Source: Hemerocallis citrina (lineage: Eukaryota > Streptophyta > Magnoliopsida > Asparagales > Asphodelaceae). Taken from it: a stretch of 64,000 nucleotides of DNA. The notes beneath the pieces were generated by a model. The model was not told the origin of the DNA. It ran no database searches and was given only the letters and a program-made list of their open reading frames with translations. The position numbers were made by a program, and so were the translations under genes. The stretch is taken from contig CM030368.1 of the NCBI GenBank assembly GCA_017893485.1, positions 108,631,549 to 108,695,548 of the forward strand, written 5' to 3'. Positions 12,753 through 24,350 of this stretch are shown here, piece by piece (positions within the stretch are counted from its first letter, which is position 1; each line of letters opens with the position of its first letter).

Positions 12753-15700
12753 ATGAGAGGGCACGACAAACCTCCACCCCAACCCCCCCCACCAACTACT
12801 GAGACCCCACCACCCCCTCCTCAACCGATGGCTTTCCCTATCCCTCACCCAAACCCACCCCTGAACATCCCCCCCGAAGGGGATTCCCCTAGGCTCAGAC
12901 AGGCTATCTCTCCTCCCGGGCACACCGGAGTGCACATCATCAACGGGGGGATAAAGCTGAGGATCATCACCGCCAATGGGATGACAGGCAGCCGATGGGA
13001 TGGGCCCATAGAGGGGGTCCTCCTACGAGCCACTATGGGCATAAAAGAACCCCCCCGATGCGCCATCATCACAACAACAGACACAACCTTGTTCAGAGAC
13101 AGTATGACCAACATCCTCATCCAGATAGGCACCATAGATACTCCGACAATCAGATTCATCACAGAGGATAGGAACAACCCTATAGAAGCCATACCAGTAA
13201 TGCGGTCACCAACAATCATCCTCACCATCCCCAACATCGCAACTCAGCTAGTCCACCCCCCCCCCTCCGAGAGCACCCACACACCACAGCATTCCTCCAA
13301 AGCAATCCCCCCTTCCTACTAAACCCTTGGCCTCATCTTCAAACAACCCGGAACAATCCTTACTGCAGTTTGAGACCATCGACCCTCTCAAGTCCATAGT
13401 CATCTGGGCCCAAAGAGGGGAGCCAGAGGGGACTCCAGAGAGAGTGGAACAAGCTTAGGTTGGAGATTCAACCGAGATTTAGTAGGAAGTAACACGAAAA
13501 GGTAAGAGCAAAGTCAGGTCCCCACCTCCTATTCAACAAGAAAACCAAAAAAAGCAAAGAAAAGGCAAACGAAAGCCAGTGCCATGCTTTAACTGCAGTG
13601 AGCTGGCCCATTACCGCAAAGAGTGCACCAAGGAGGTGTGATGCCTTAAGTGTATGAAGTGGGGTCATCTTTCATACGTTTGCACCAATGTAGTCAAAAC
13701 CCACAATGATGAGGAACGCCCCGTAAACAGAAGGAGATCGCCTGACCACCCCACACCAATCCGTCTCGCTAAAAGCATGGAAATCATCAAGCAGGAAGAG
13801 CATTGGCTGCGAAAGTGGTGTGCTGTGGCTAAAGTGAGATCAAGGAGGCCCTCCGAGACCCACCTAATGCAAGTGCTGAGCGCTAAGTGGCCGATGAAGG
13901 CACACAGAGATTGGGTTGCAAAGAAATTGTGTCACCTCCAATTCTTGGTATCCTTCCCGTTGATAGTGAAGGTAGGGGAGGTCACAGGAATGGGGGTAGT
14001 GGACTTCGGCCACTTCACAGTGGAGTTCTTTCCATGGACCCCATGCTTCGGAGCGGAGCTCCCCCAGGGTGAACTTTTCTGGATATGGATACATAACATG
14101 CCATTACATTTTTTGAAATGAGAGGCACTACAAAAGATAGTTACCGACTTCAGATCAGTTGAAGAAGTCGACGAGAAGACGGTGCGTCGCTCCGAGATTG
14201 TATCAGCGAGGATTATTATCAGGAGCATTGATATATGGCAGATGCCATGCTTTACCAAAGTATACTCCTTCGAGGAATCATACCTAATTCGATTCATACT
14301 AGACAAACGAGCAGAATCTAAGCCAGAGAGATCAGCCATCACATCCCTTACCCCCACCAAAGCTCTCAGAGACAGCTGCTCATACGCACAAAGTGGTCTC
14401 TCAGATGGGGACTTGACCATCGATGGGGCTCATGAGATCGAGCGAGCGCATAGGGAGCTCATCAAAGAGGCAAGAGGAAAGGAGCGCCAGGTGGCGAAGG
14501 GATCAATGCCGATGAAGGAATCACCGATCAGTGGTGGTCGAGAAAGAGTTTCGACCAGCAGATCCTAACAGCCCAGATGCACTGAGTTCAAATCTACAAT
14601 CAAATCCGGATTTGGTAAGGTTGGCTGTCACAGAGGTGACCCACCAAAAAGAGGGTCAAAAGATACCCAAAAATGGAAGCCTATGCCTCGATGTTGGTGG
14701 AGTTGGTGGGGAGGCTAGGCGAGAGGAGCATAGAGGGGAGATAGACTGCGCAAGAGCTGCAAAAGGCAAAAACACCTTGCTTGTCAACTTGCAAAATGAC
14801 ATGCAAAGTCGTTCGGCAAAGGGGCAAGCACAGGTACTGCGAGCGGAGCAGAGAAGGGGGACAGACTGCAAAAAGGCCAAAAAGGGAAAAAGCAACCTAG
14901 AAGACAACATGCAAGACAACATGCATTGTCGAAACCCAAAGAAGCAAGAGTCAATAGTACTGAAATGTGGGTCAGGAGGGGACCATGCCAAGGTGGGATA
15001 CACGATGAACAAAGAGTGGGATGTTGGCAATGGCTCCGCCCAAAGTAAGAGAGGCACAGGTGCTGATGTCTCTACGCTCGAAGAGAGGAAAGCTCAAAGA
15101 GGAAATAAAGGAGATGAAGCTGGTAAAGGTAATGAAGATGAAAAAGAAGGGAGGGATAAGGACAAATTCAACACTTCATCTCTCAAGCACTCTGCATCAA
15201 CCGCAAACCCAGCCACACAGAGGGAGCCACGTGGCCCACTACCGCAAGCAGCAAGCTCAAAGCGCGAGGAGTTAGTTCCACTATCTCGCGAAGGAGAAGT
15301 GGATTTAAACAACACCCACATAGTTGAGAAGAGTGTACCGGGAAGGGAGGGGAGGGGGGGTTATTATATAATGTTATTAGACCCAAAGAGGGGTCCAAGA
15401 TGCATTATGATGTCATTGGGCCTTCTGAATAGAGATGAGGACATGGAAGGGCGCCTAAATTTAGACGAGGAGTCCTCATTTACGGATGAGGAGTCAGTGG
15501 AGCTTGATTATGTGGCGGACACACAGAGAGACATCTCTCCCGAGATAGTCTTATCCACCTTGCCAGAATCAGCGTCTACCTATAGTTCTGGTACGTCAGG
15601 CAGGGCAACTGAATTCAGGGTACAGCGGACACCTAAGAGGGCTCATATGGAGTCCCTGGATGACTATCTGGAGGTATCTGCGGCGGCCAAAGCTATAAAG

Positions 15701-15847
15701 TTCGATGACGGAGGTACGAAAAGTTTTTTAGTGTCTATATTAAATTTCATGTCAGATTCAGATGTTTTTATCCTACCTCAAACATGTGACTTAGAAGTTT
15801 GTTACATAGAGCGCAATGCTCTACTGCTCAACAAAATTAGGGGTTAG
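12753..15847 (+). pseudogene. LINE ORF1 (CCHC, DUF4283-like, hydrophilic tail), broken
   Basis: A proline-rich start (about 12753-13320) is followed by two CCHC knuckles at about 13579-13690 (CFNCSELAHYRKEC, a stop, then CLKCMKWGHLSYVC). A region ending WIWIHNMPLHFLK (about 14075-14120) resembles the DUF4283 domain of plant LINE ORF1 proteins. The tail (14531-15847) is an open 438-codon frame, highly charged. It contains a roughly 40-residue duplication: two units beginning REEHRGEIDC (about 14724) and RAEQRRGTDC (about 14841). ORF1 proteins bind LINE RNA. Stops at 13638 and 14119 and frame changes break it. The CCHC-before-DUF4283 order is less usual than the reverse. Confidence 0.65.
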
Positions 15848-15929
15848 GAAATTTAACGGGCTACAACGAGCCCCCGTCACACACCCACGATCAACCTAGA
15901 CTTAATCCCCCAATGAATACACTATTCTA

Positions 15930-18900
15930 GAATGTTAGGGGGCTGGGGGATAGGGGAAGAGAGATATGGTTAGGGACGTTATTATGAGCTCCAAGGCAGT
16001 AGTGGTAGGGTTACAGGAGACCAAACTCGTGAACAGGTTTAAACTCAAAAGAATTGGGGGGAAAAGAATCAAGGAATGGGTGCTACGCCCATCTGCAGGA
16101 GCATCAAGGGGGATTGCCATTGGGTTCAACCCGGCTATCTTCACCTGCTCCGAGGATTACTACAGAACGTTTTCCCTGACTATTCAACTTAAGCGACGAT
16201 CTGATAATTGGGTGCAGACGATCACTGTCGTCTAGGGGCCGAACGTGGCTACAGATCAAGACGCTGTTTGGCAAGAGCTTATCGGTATTCGACAACGATG
16301 GTCGGGAGCTTGGATTGTCAGGGGGGACTTCAATATCACCATATTTGCTTTTGAGCACAAGGAAAGAGGTTCCAGCGACAGACACAGAGAAGAGTTCAAT
16401 AGGGTGATCACGGAACTAAAGCTTATCGATATCCCTATAAATGAAAGACTATTTACATGGTCAGACATGCAAGCAACCCCAATTATGGCCAAATTGGACA
16501 GGATTCTAGTATCGAGGGATTGCAAGGCTAAATTCCCGCTAGCAAGCGCTAAATCTATCCCTAGACCAACGTCAGATTATACCCCAGTCCTACTAGATGC
16601 CGGGGTACAGGGATCTCAAAAACCAAGGAAGTTTAGATTTGAGAAGGCCTAGCTGGAAATCCAAGGATTTCACCACATGGTGATGGAAAACTGGGCGCTT
16701 CCAACCACTGGTACGGATGCAGCATCCCGATGGTGTGAAAAAGTTTGCAGATTGAGAAAGAGGCTGCGTAGATGGAATCGGTCTAGATTTCCGACCATCT
16801 GGCGTGCAATAGATTCCTTTTTGGAAGGAATTGATGAGTTAAAGAGGTTAGAAGAAACGAGAGTCCTGTCACAAGATGAAAGAAATAGGCTGCTAGAGCT
16901 CCGAGAAAATATTGCCAATCTTTATAAGCTGGAAGAGATCAGATGGCAACAAAGGTAGAGGATTTCGTGGCTCAAAGAGGGAGACACGAATACGGCCTAC
17001 TTCCACCAAGTGGAAAGCACAAGACGTAGGTCCAATCTAATCTTGTCACTACAAATGAATTCGGGGACATCGCATGACGAAAAAGTGATTTCCAAAACCT
17101 TTCAAGATTACTACAAGGGCCTCTTTGGGAAGAAGAATGACTTCAGGGTCCCGCTCAGGGAAGACTTCTGGCAGGCCTATCAGAACGAGTCAGCGCAAAT
17201 GCTTTCTAACTTGGAAGCACCTTTCTGAGAAATGGAAGTGCAAAAGGCCATCAATCAAATGGGAGCAGACAAGTCGCCTAGGCCAGATGGATTCCCAATG
17301 TTGTTTTTCAAGGTGTTCTGGGAAGAAATAAAAGGGGACATTATGGCATTGATGGATGAATTCTTCCACAACAATCTCAGATTAGGCATGTTCAACTTTG
17401 CGGAAGTAGTTCTGATACCTAAGAGGGTGGAGTCTTCGAGGGTGGGGAATTTTAGACCGATTAGCCTCATAAACTGCTCGATTAAGATCATCACAAAGGT
17501 CCTGGCCATCCGCCTAGGAAGCATAATGGAAAATTTAATTAGCAAAGCACAGACTGGTTTCATCAAAGGTAGATGTATCCTGGATTGTGTGGCTACTGCA
17601 GAACAAGTTATCCACTACTACCATACCGGCTAGTCTAAGAATTTCCTCCTCAAACTGGACTTTGAGAAAGCATATGACTCCATCGATTGGGAGTGTCTGC
17701 TGGAAGCTCTTAGAGGGAGAGATTTAGGGGTTAAAAGGATTAGGTGGATCAAATAATGTTTATGCACTAGTAAAACGGCAATATCGGTTAATGGGCAGCC
17801 GGGTCTACCGTTTTCTTGCAAGAAGGGACTACGGCAAGGGGATCCGCTGTCTCCTCTGCTATTCACTATCGTAGCAGATGTACTGAGGGGCATGCTAAAC
17901 AACTGACGGAGGAAAGGCTGGATAACGCCCGTGGCTAGCAGTAACTCTAATCAAGGGTGCACGATTCTTCAGTATGCTAATGACACCCTCTACTGTTTTG
18001 AAGTCTGGTCAGGTCTCATGATTAATTTCCACAAGAGTGCTCAGATTCCAATTGCACTCTCCGATGTAGAGGCACAGGACCACGCGACCATACTAAACTG
18101 TTTGACAGACGAGTTCCCAATCGAATATTTAGGGCTCCCACTCAGGCTAGGGAAGCTTACAAAGACGGACTGGCTACCTATCATAGACAGGGTGGAGGAT
18201 AGATTGTCTGGTTGGAAAGGAAAAGCGCTTTCTATCGGTGGCAGAGTGGTGCTCATCAACTCAGTGTTGTCTAATCTGCCCATTTACTACATGTCATTTT
18301 TGAGCTTCCTAAATGGGTAATCCAAAGGATTAACCGAATCTGAAAATGATTCCTTTGGAAAGGGGCAGACTCAAATAAGGGGGGATACCACCTGATCAAA
18401 TGGAGTATTGAATGCATGAAGAAGAAACATGGAGGGCTAGGCATCATCGACCTAAGAGATATGAACCTTGCCCTTTTAGGGAAATGGTGGTGGAAGGTCT
18501 TTCACCACAGTGGGGAAGGATGGCAGGACTTCATTCAACCATACCTTCAGGAAAAAGGTACGAGAAGTTTAGGCTTCCGAGTCGGGTCTAGAGTTTCTCG
18601 ATTCTGGAAAGGAATTACCAAAGCAAGCGGACCTTTCAACTCAGCAGTTATATCGACTATTGGTAATGGACGGTCCACCAGATTCTGGTGGGACAAATGG
18701 TGTGGTGCCCATACCCTTAAGGAGTCTTTCCCAGAGCTATATGAGAAAACGACTCGCCCAAATATATCTGTGGCCGAGACTTGGAAGAGGGGCAATTAGA
18801 AACCGTCTTTCCGAGGGACTCTTACCCCAGAGTTACATTAGCAACTGCTTGAATTGCAAACACACATTACACGGACCGGTGTGATGTGTGCTCAAGGCCC

Positions 18901-19530
18901 AGATCAGATACGCTGGGGACTCGAGACAAAGGGAGCTTTCACTGTTAGATCTCTGTATCATCGAATTCACTATAGAGGATGTAAATCCAGTTGGGCACTA
19001 GTGTTATGGAAGGCCAAAACCCCCCTTAAAGTCAGGGTCTTCTTCTGGCTAGTGCACAATAATGCAATCCTCACCAGAGAGAACCTTGCCAAAAGACAAC
19101 CCCAGATAGCAACCAACTGTGGATTCTGCAACATGCATATGGAGAATTTCAACAACCTTTTTATTCACTGCCAAAGGAGTAAGACAACTATGGTAGAAGT
19201 ACTACGGGCCTTAGGAACAGGTGACTACCCCAGCGAATACGAGGATTTGTGGATTGGCCCCAAATTTGTATCGGTACGCCATGAAATGAAGGATGCGTGG
19301 TACATAGCCATTGTGGCTACTACTTGGGTGTTATGGATAGACATAAATAATTTCTATTTTCGTGCTTCATGTAATAGTATTTCTGGTAACCTTACTCATA
19401 TCATGCATCTTATTTCTTTTTGGGCCACAGCTGCTACCACAGGAGCGAGAGGGAGGATTGCCAGAGTCTTCCAGGTGGAGGAATTTGATGATAAGGAGGT
19501 AGAGTTTGGGCGACACTGGACTGAGGGGTA
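15930..19530 (+). pseudogene. LINE ORF2 (endonuclease, reverse transcriptase, zf-RVT), broken
   Basis: Apurinic endonuclease-like blocks come first: NVRGLGD at about 15931, GLQETK at about 16008, RGDFN near 16320, LFTWSD near 16450, LDRILVS near 16495, and SDYTPVLL near 16575. Reverse-transcriptase blocks follow: DKSPRPDGFP near 17268, NFRPISLINC near 17448, KLDFEKAYDSIDW near 17653, KGLRQGDPLSPLLF near 17820. The catalytic box, normally YADD, reads YANDT at about 17973. The end carries a zf-RVT-type region (WKAKTPLKVRVFFWLVHNN, then CGFC and HC near 19120-19170). The protein would nick DNA and copy LINE RNA at the nick. At least six stops or frameshifts and the changed catalytic aspartate make it inactive. 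Confidence 0.85.
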
Positions 19531-20925
19531 GGCGCCCCCATACTCATATGGAATATGCTACATCGGATTTCCATTAACCGCAACTTCCTCTACTTTGTAT
19601 TTTGCTTCGATCTACTGTACTTTAGGTTGTACTTGGTTTGGATGATTACCATCCCCTACGGTTTTGTTGGGGGATTATGTTTTATTTTCTGCACTGTACT
19701 TTTGTAGTTCACCCGGTACGCCGGGGTTGTTTTATTAATTTTTTATTAATGAAACAGGGTGGCGTTATTCCACCTCTAACCTCAAAAAAAAAAGAAAAAA
19801 AAAAAAAAAGAATACACATACACTAGTTTCACAATAACAAAATATCAAATGATCATTCAAGCACATAACCAAACAATTAATTCTACGATAGATTATTTGT
19901 GTGGTGTTTGTATGAATAACCCCTACTATCACTACTACATGAATGCATGAAAGATTCAATTTTTGGAGTCAACAAAGGCACGAAGTCGAGGATATTTAGG
20001 TTAACTCATGTAAACCCTCAATATACTCAACGAAAAAGGAACAATAGTATACGATACGATGGATCAATAGGATCTACTTGCGAGAATTTTAATAAAAACT
20101 TGAATTTAATACAATATTCAATTCAAGAGAAAAGTAACTTGCCTTATGGACGATTAAATCGAATACCAAAGAATAACGGGATGCGAATCTCGGAGCAACG
20201 TACACGAACCCACAAAGAAATACGTGCCCACTATGTGCACAATCCAAAAGCAACACAGCAACAATAGAAGGGCGGCAACAACAGCAAGGCAAGTTGACGG
20301 CAAGGTTGACTTGCAGTGGCGCGGTGAATGGTGGGATGGACGAGTGGCTGGAATTGGCGTCGATGGTGGTCTGGCGTCGACCGACGGCGCGTCAGGAGGA
20401 GAGGGGAACAACAATGGTGGGGGTTTTCAAGTCTGGGTGTAGGGCGTCGCTGGGTGTTGGCGATGCTGGGTGGTCGCCGGAGGTGGAGTCGGGGAAGATG
20501 AAGGTGCAGATGAGTTTGGGCGAGAATGTGGAGGCAGAAGGCATTCGGGGAGAAGGGAAATCAAGGCGAGAGAGAGACGGCTAGTAATTAGGGTTGTATT
20601 TTTAGGATTTGCATTAGGGTAGTATTTATAGGATGCAATTAAGTTGTTGGGTTAATGGTCTAGGATCCAATAATAATGGGTTTGGGTCTAGAATTAAATG
20701 CAATTGGGTTTTGGATTAATTAAGAGATGAATTTAAAGACTTCAAATAAAATACTCACAATAAAAAAAAATGAATCAACAAGAAAATAGCCCAACAAGAA
20801 GAAAAGAGTAGTTCATGAACAAAATTTAATTAAGATGATCAAGGAAAAATAAAGTATTTTATTCAATTGCAAATAAATTACTACAATGAAAGGAAAGAAA
20901 CAAAAGAAAGAAAACGGTAGTTACA

Positions 20926-21165
20926 ATGATGGAAATAGGCCCCTCCCACGATCGTCAAAGATGTTCAAGGGTTCAGGGGCCAACTTGTCGCAATTGGGCA
21001 TTTCTCTCAAAATCTGGGGTGGAATCCCTTCCCTTCTTCAAGGCCCTTCAGGAGGCCAAGAACGTCGAGTGGGGAGAGCCCCATCAGTTGGACTTCTTCT
21101 AACTAAAGGAATATATCGCCAACCCCCCTATGCTCAGCAAACCCGAGCCAGGTGAAGTCCTCTAT
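20926..21165 (+). pseudogene. Ty3/gypsy (Tat/Ogre-like) pol fragment, continuation
   Basis: This resumes the pol frame interrupted at 4047. A short degraded run is followed by LPFFKALQEAKNVEWGEPHQ and then, past a stop, LKEYIANPPMLSKPEPGEVLY, the RT thumb to RNase H linker typical of Tat/Ogre elements. It ends where the type C LTR starts (21166), so a second element cut this gene. Confidence 0.75.
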
Positions 21166-22474
21166 TGTAACACCTTGGATTTTCAAATCTTATTTTTTTT
21201 ATTTGGAGTTGTTTGATTTTTACGTGTTGTGCACGTAAAAATTTATGCGTGCATTTCTCTGAAAATATTTCATGAATTAGTAATCCCCATTTATTCTTAG
21301 AAAGCCTAATTTAATTCTAAGCCTAATTTGTCTCTTTGTAGCCCACATTAGTTAACTAATTAACTAAATTAGTAGAGCCCATAGTCTCTTGGCCCATTAG
21401 TGAGACCATGTAATTTAATTAATCTTTATTTTAGTCTAACTTGTAGTGTAGACTCAAATAATAGACAATTAATTAAACTAACATGTACAACTTGTGAGTG
21501 GGGGACACTAGAGTAACACGTGCATGCACAAGAGTGTGCAAAACACGTCCTTGGAGTGTGGCCGGATTATGCATGAGTGGAGAAAGGAAATGGGAGTAGT
21601 GGTGAGGTGGTTATCTCATTCATGGGTGGTTATGACAACTTCCAAACTAATCCTAGCCCTTAATCCCTAACTATTTGATCTAATCTTAGCCATTCAATCC
21701 ACCCAAAATTATCTATCAATACCCCCCCCCTACATTAGTATACTCACACCTAATCTATATCAAAAGAGAAAGACAAAGAAATACAATTAGAGATCAAAAG
21801 ATTGAGAGTTGTGTTGTGTGTTCCCATTGGTGGCCAGTTTCTTCAAGAGCAAGGAGTTTCGGGTTTTGCTTCAAGACGAGGAGGAAACGACTTGTGGTGG
21901 CTCAACTAGGAGGAGAAGACCTTTTTTGATCAATCTAGGAGTTTTAGGAGTACATTCGTTTTCTCTTTAATAAGGTGGACAATTTTCTCTACTTCTAAGT
22001 AGTACCATGCTAGATTTTGTGCTAATCATGCTAGAATAAATAGATGAAAATATTGTTCTTTGATAGTACCTTGATTAAGGTGAAAATGGAACATTTGTGA
22101 AATTGCATAAAATAAATAAGTGAACTTGATTGAATGATGTGTTTGTTGTTGTGATATTTGGATGTTGATCTAGCATGCTAAATTAGAATGAATGTTTCTC
22201 CATGTCGAAATATTTGTGTTTATAGAAAAAGTGCAATTTTTAGGAATTATGTCTATGTGGAAAATGCTAATTGTAAGAATCTCTACATTATTAAAATAAG
22301 ATTGGTTAGTAAATTATGCTTATTCATGATTGGTGTGATTGATGCTAAATAATCCTAAAGTTGTATGTTAATTGTTGAGAGAAATAAGGTACTTTATATG
22401 GAAAATGTGAGTTAAATGGTGTTTTGAAAATCTTGAGTTACTGTATAAATTCTCAATTTCAAATTTTAGTTGCT

Positions 22475-22890
22475 GAACAGTCGACCGTATATGTCTTAAC
22501 AATCGACTGTGCTGACTGTTTATTTTCGAGTTTTAAATCATCGCAGAACAGTCGACTGACTATGTCTTAACAATCAACTATCCTGGCTATTTTAATTTTT
22601 GAGTTTTAATCCTCGCAGAGCAGTCAACCGACTATGTCTTAACAGTCGACTGTCCTGGTTATTTAATTTTCGACTTTTTAATCCTCGCTGATCAATCGAC
22701 CGACTATGCCTTAACAGTCGACTGTCCTGACTATTTAATTTTCGACTTTTTAATCCTCGCTGAACAGTCGACCGACTATACCTTAACAGTCCACTGTCCT
22801 AACTATTTAATTTTCGAGTTTTTAATCCTTACTGAACAGTCGACCGACTATGCCTCAACAGTCGACTGTCCTGACTATTTTTTATTTCTC
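22475..22890 (+). repeat. Six-unit 72-bp tandem array with paired palindromes
   Basis: Units start at 22475, 22546, 22618, 22690, 22762 and 22834. Each has two forms of CAGTCGACTG whose starts are 22 bp apart (for example 22478 and 22500), then about 50 bp of AT-rich spacer ('ttaattttcgagttttaatc'). The palindrome contains a SalI-type GTCGAC core. Variants such as CAGTCGACCG and CAATCGACTG keep most of the symmetry. Confidence 0.95.
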
Positions 22891-23922
22891 AGGTTTTAAA
22901 TTTGTCTTTGGATAAAAATAAATGTATTGTTTAAAGGAGTTTGAAAAGAGATTTGATAATGGGAAAATGAAAGTATGAATGTTAGATTTAGTATTGGTAA
23001 AATGAGATTAAGAGAATTAAGTGGAAAGAGTGAAGAATGAATGTGACAAGTTAGAAAATGAATTTAATTATCTTATGCATGGAAATTGGACATGAAAGTG
23101 AAATCAAATATCCTGATGAATTATGAAAAGTCTTTTGAATATGAATACACAAATGCTATGGTCATGAAATGAGAATTTGAACTAGATGGTAGCTAAAGTC
23201 CTATTACCGGCAATTGAATGAATTAAAATTGTTAAGTTGAATTGTTGAGATGAAAGACCAAGTTGGTCATATTGTTGATTAAACCAGTATAGACGAAAAA
23301 GCTAACTCTAGGGGTTGATTTTATTCATGATTCAAATAAACTAAGGATTTAGATACATAGTGGTAATGTGACGAAAATGAGAGAAAAACACGAGTATAAG
23401 GGCCATCGGATTGGCAGTGTGAGAGTGATTCACAGACTGCCTGCTTGATGCGTCATGACATGGCGTGAGCACTACTCCAGAATTATCGTCCCAGTGGCGA
23501 CGCTTGTAGGATGTTTGGTGACTACGGGTGGTGCCATCGTTCCATGGCAGAGGTTGAATTGTCCATAGTCTGCCTGCTTGATGCGCCATGTCAGTGCATG
23601 GGATTCCCTTCTAGGCTGCCTAGACATGGACTTGTAGATCATAGAACATCTAGGATGCTTACTGTAGTTACCATAGTAGCTTAAGTCATGGCGAGGGATT
23701 GAACCCTATAAGATGAAGTACGATTAAGAGCTTGTCCTTGGACCTATGTAGTATGGGATGCATAAAATCCGAACAAGTACGCATTAGTGTCATATAACAC
23801 AACAACTGCATTAAGGACTAAGTGCACAACACAACACGACATCTATAGGATAGTCCCCGTAGTTTGCTTGTGACAAGTGTGTGCTTTCTAAGTAAGAGAA
23901 AATTGATGTTTTATATCCTTGC

Positions 23923-23941
23923 GTCAGTTGAATGAACTGAC
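23923..23941 (+). other. Conserved LTR stem-loop
   Basis: GTCAGTTGAATGAACTGAC forms a perfect 7-bp stem with loop GAATG. Equivalent hairpins occur at 28352-28372 and, on the minus strand, at 39089-39106, near the 3' end of each type C LTR. Confidence 0.75.
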
Positions 23942-24194
23942 CAGCTCACAGTTTCTATCCCGGATAAAGAGATTGACAAGATTAAGTATGCAAGCTGCTT
24001 AAAGAATGTTTCAAGTGTTCTACTTTTATTCATGTAATTATAGTAAATGACTTCCGCTGTTTAAATGTAATTCAAGTTATAACTCTGATGTAAATTAAAG
24101 TATTAAATTTTCCTGTAAAATTGTACGAAGTGAAGTGTAAAGATCCTGTGGAACTGTGAATTCAGTCTGTTTTGGAATTCGGGATGTTACAGTG

Positions 24195-24207
24195 TGGTAT
24201 CAAAGCC
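24195..24207 (+). other. Primer-binding site of the type C element
   Basis: TGGTATCAAAGCC differs by one base from the initiator tRNA-Met complement TGGTATCAGAGCC. It lies 3 bases after the LTR end at 24191. Confidence 0.85.
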
Positions 24208-24350
24208 AGGCTTCTAAGTAGTACAAATTTATAATGAACGACACCTTAGAAGTGGACATTAGAGTGTGTGTTGTGTCCAGAGATTCAAATGTAAGCCACT
24301 TATATTTGTGTTACTCTATGATTTATGCTTCTTCTTCTCATTTCTCTAAG

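Larger units (their letters stand above)
12397..19807 (+). mobile_element. L1-type LINE (7.4 kb), near full length, inactive
   Basis: The element has an ORF1-like part with CCHC knuckles, then endonuclease, reverse transcriptase and a C-terminal zinc-finger region, and ends in a poly-A run (about 19785-19807). Perfect 16-bp duplications flank it (12381-12396 and 19808-19823), so both ends are known and it is not visibly 5'-truncated. It sits in the same relative orientation as the window's + strand, opposite to its host chromovirus. Many stops and frameshifts show that it is dead. The exact target duplication against the decayed ORFs suggests that it was inserted as an already mutated master or has lost coding capacity since. 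Confidence 0.92.
4048..20925 (-). mobile_element. Ty3/gypsy chromovirus (Del/Tekay-like), minus strand, carrying a LINE
   Basis: The element starts (on its own strand) with TGTAACTACC at 20925 and its LTRs end in CGTGACA. It has gag, protease, RT/RNase H and integrase in the usual Ty3 order, and a primer-binding site complementary to initiator tRNA-Met next to the upstream LTR. The flanks ATGAG (4043-4047) and ATGAT (20926-20930) look like a 5-bp target duplication with one change. The host site is a Tat-like pol gene, which continues on both sides. The upstream LTR was later split by a LINE. All frames have stops or frameshifts, so the copy is dead. Confidence 0.85.
10560..20925 (-). repeat. 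Upstream (5') LTR of the chromovirus, split by the LINE
   Basis: The LTR proper is 10560-12396 plus 19824-20925. With the LINE and one copy of its target duplication removed it is about 2.9 kb. The promoter part is at 20580-20720 (on the minus strand 'cctataaatac' near 20620-20632) with a C/T-rich leader at 20280-20580. This part is homologous to the LTRs at 54616, 59084 and 60390. Open frames near 20224-20584 are leader artefacts. Confidence 0.85.
21166..24191 (+). repeat. Type C LTR (3.0 kb) of a Ty3/gypsy element
   Basis: It begins TGTAACACC and ends GGGATGTTACA, with a tRNA-Met-type primer-binding site 3 bases beyond. It shares conserved blocks with the LTRs at 25700, 51802 and 60981: 'ggcgagggattgaaccct' at about 23690, and 'gacctatgtagtatgggatg' at about 23741. 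It holds a six-unit palindrome array (22475-22890) and a short stem-loop (23923-23941). No coding region is seen. The left flank is the cut Tat-like pol gene. Confidence 0.85.
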
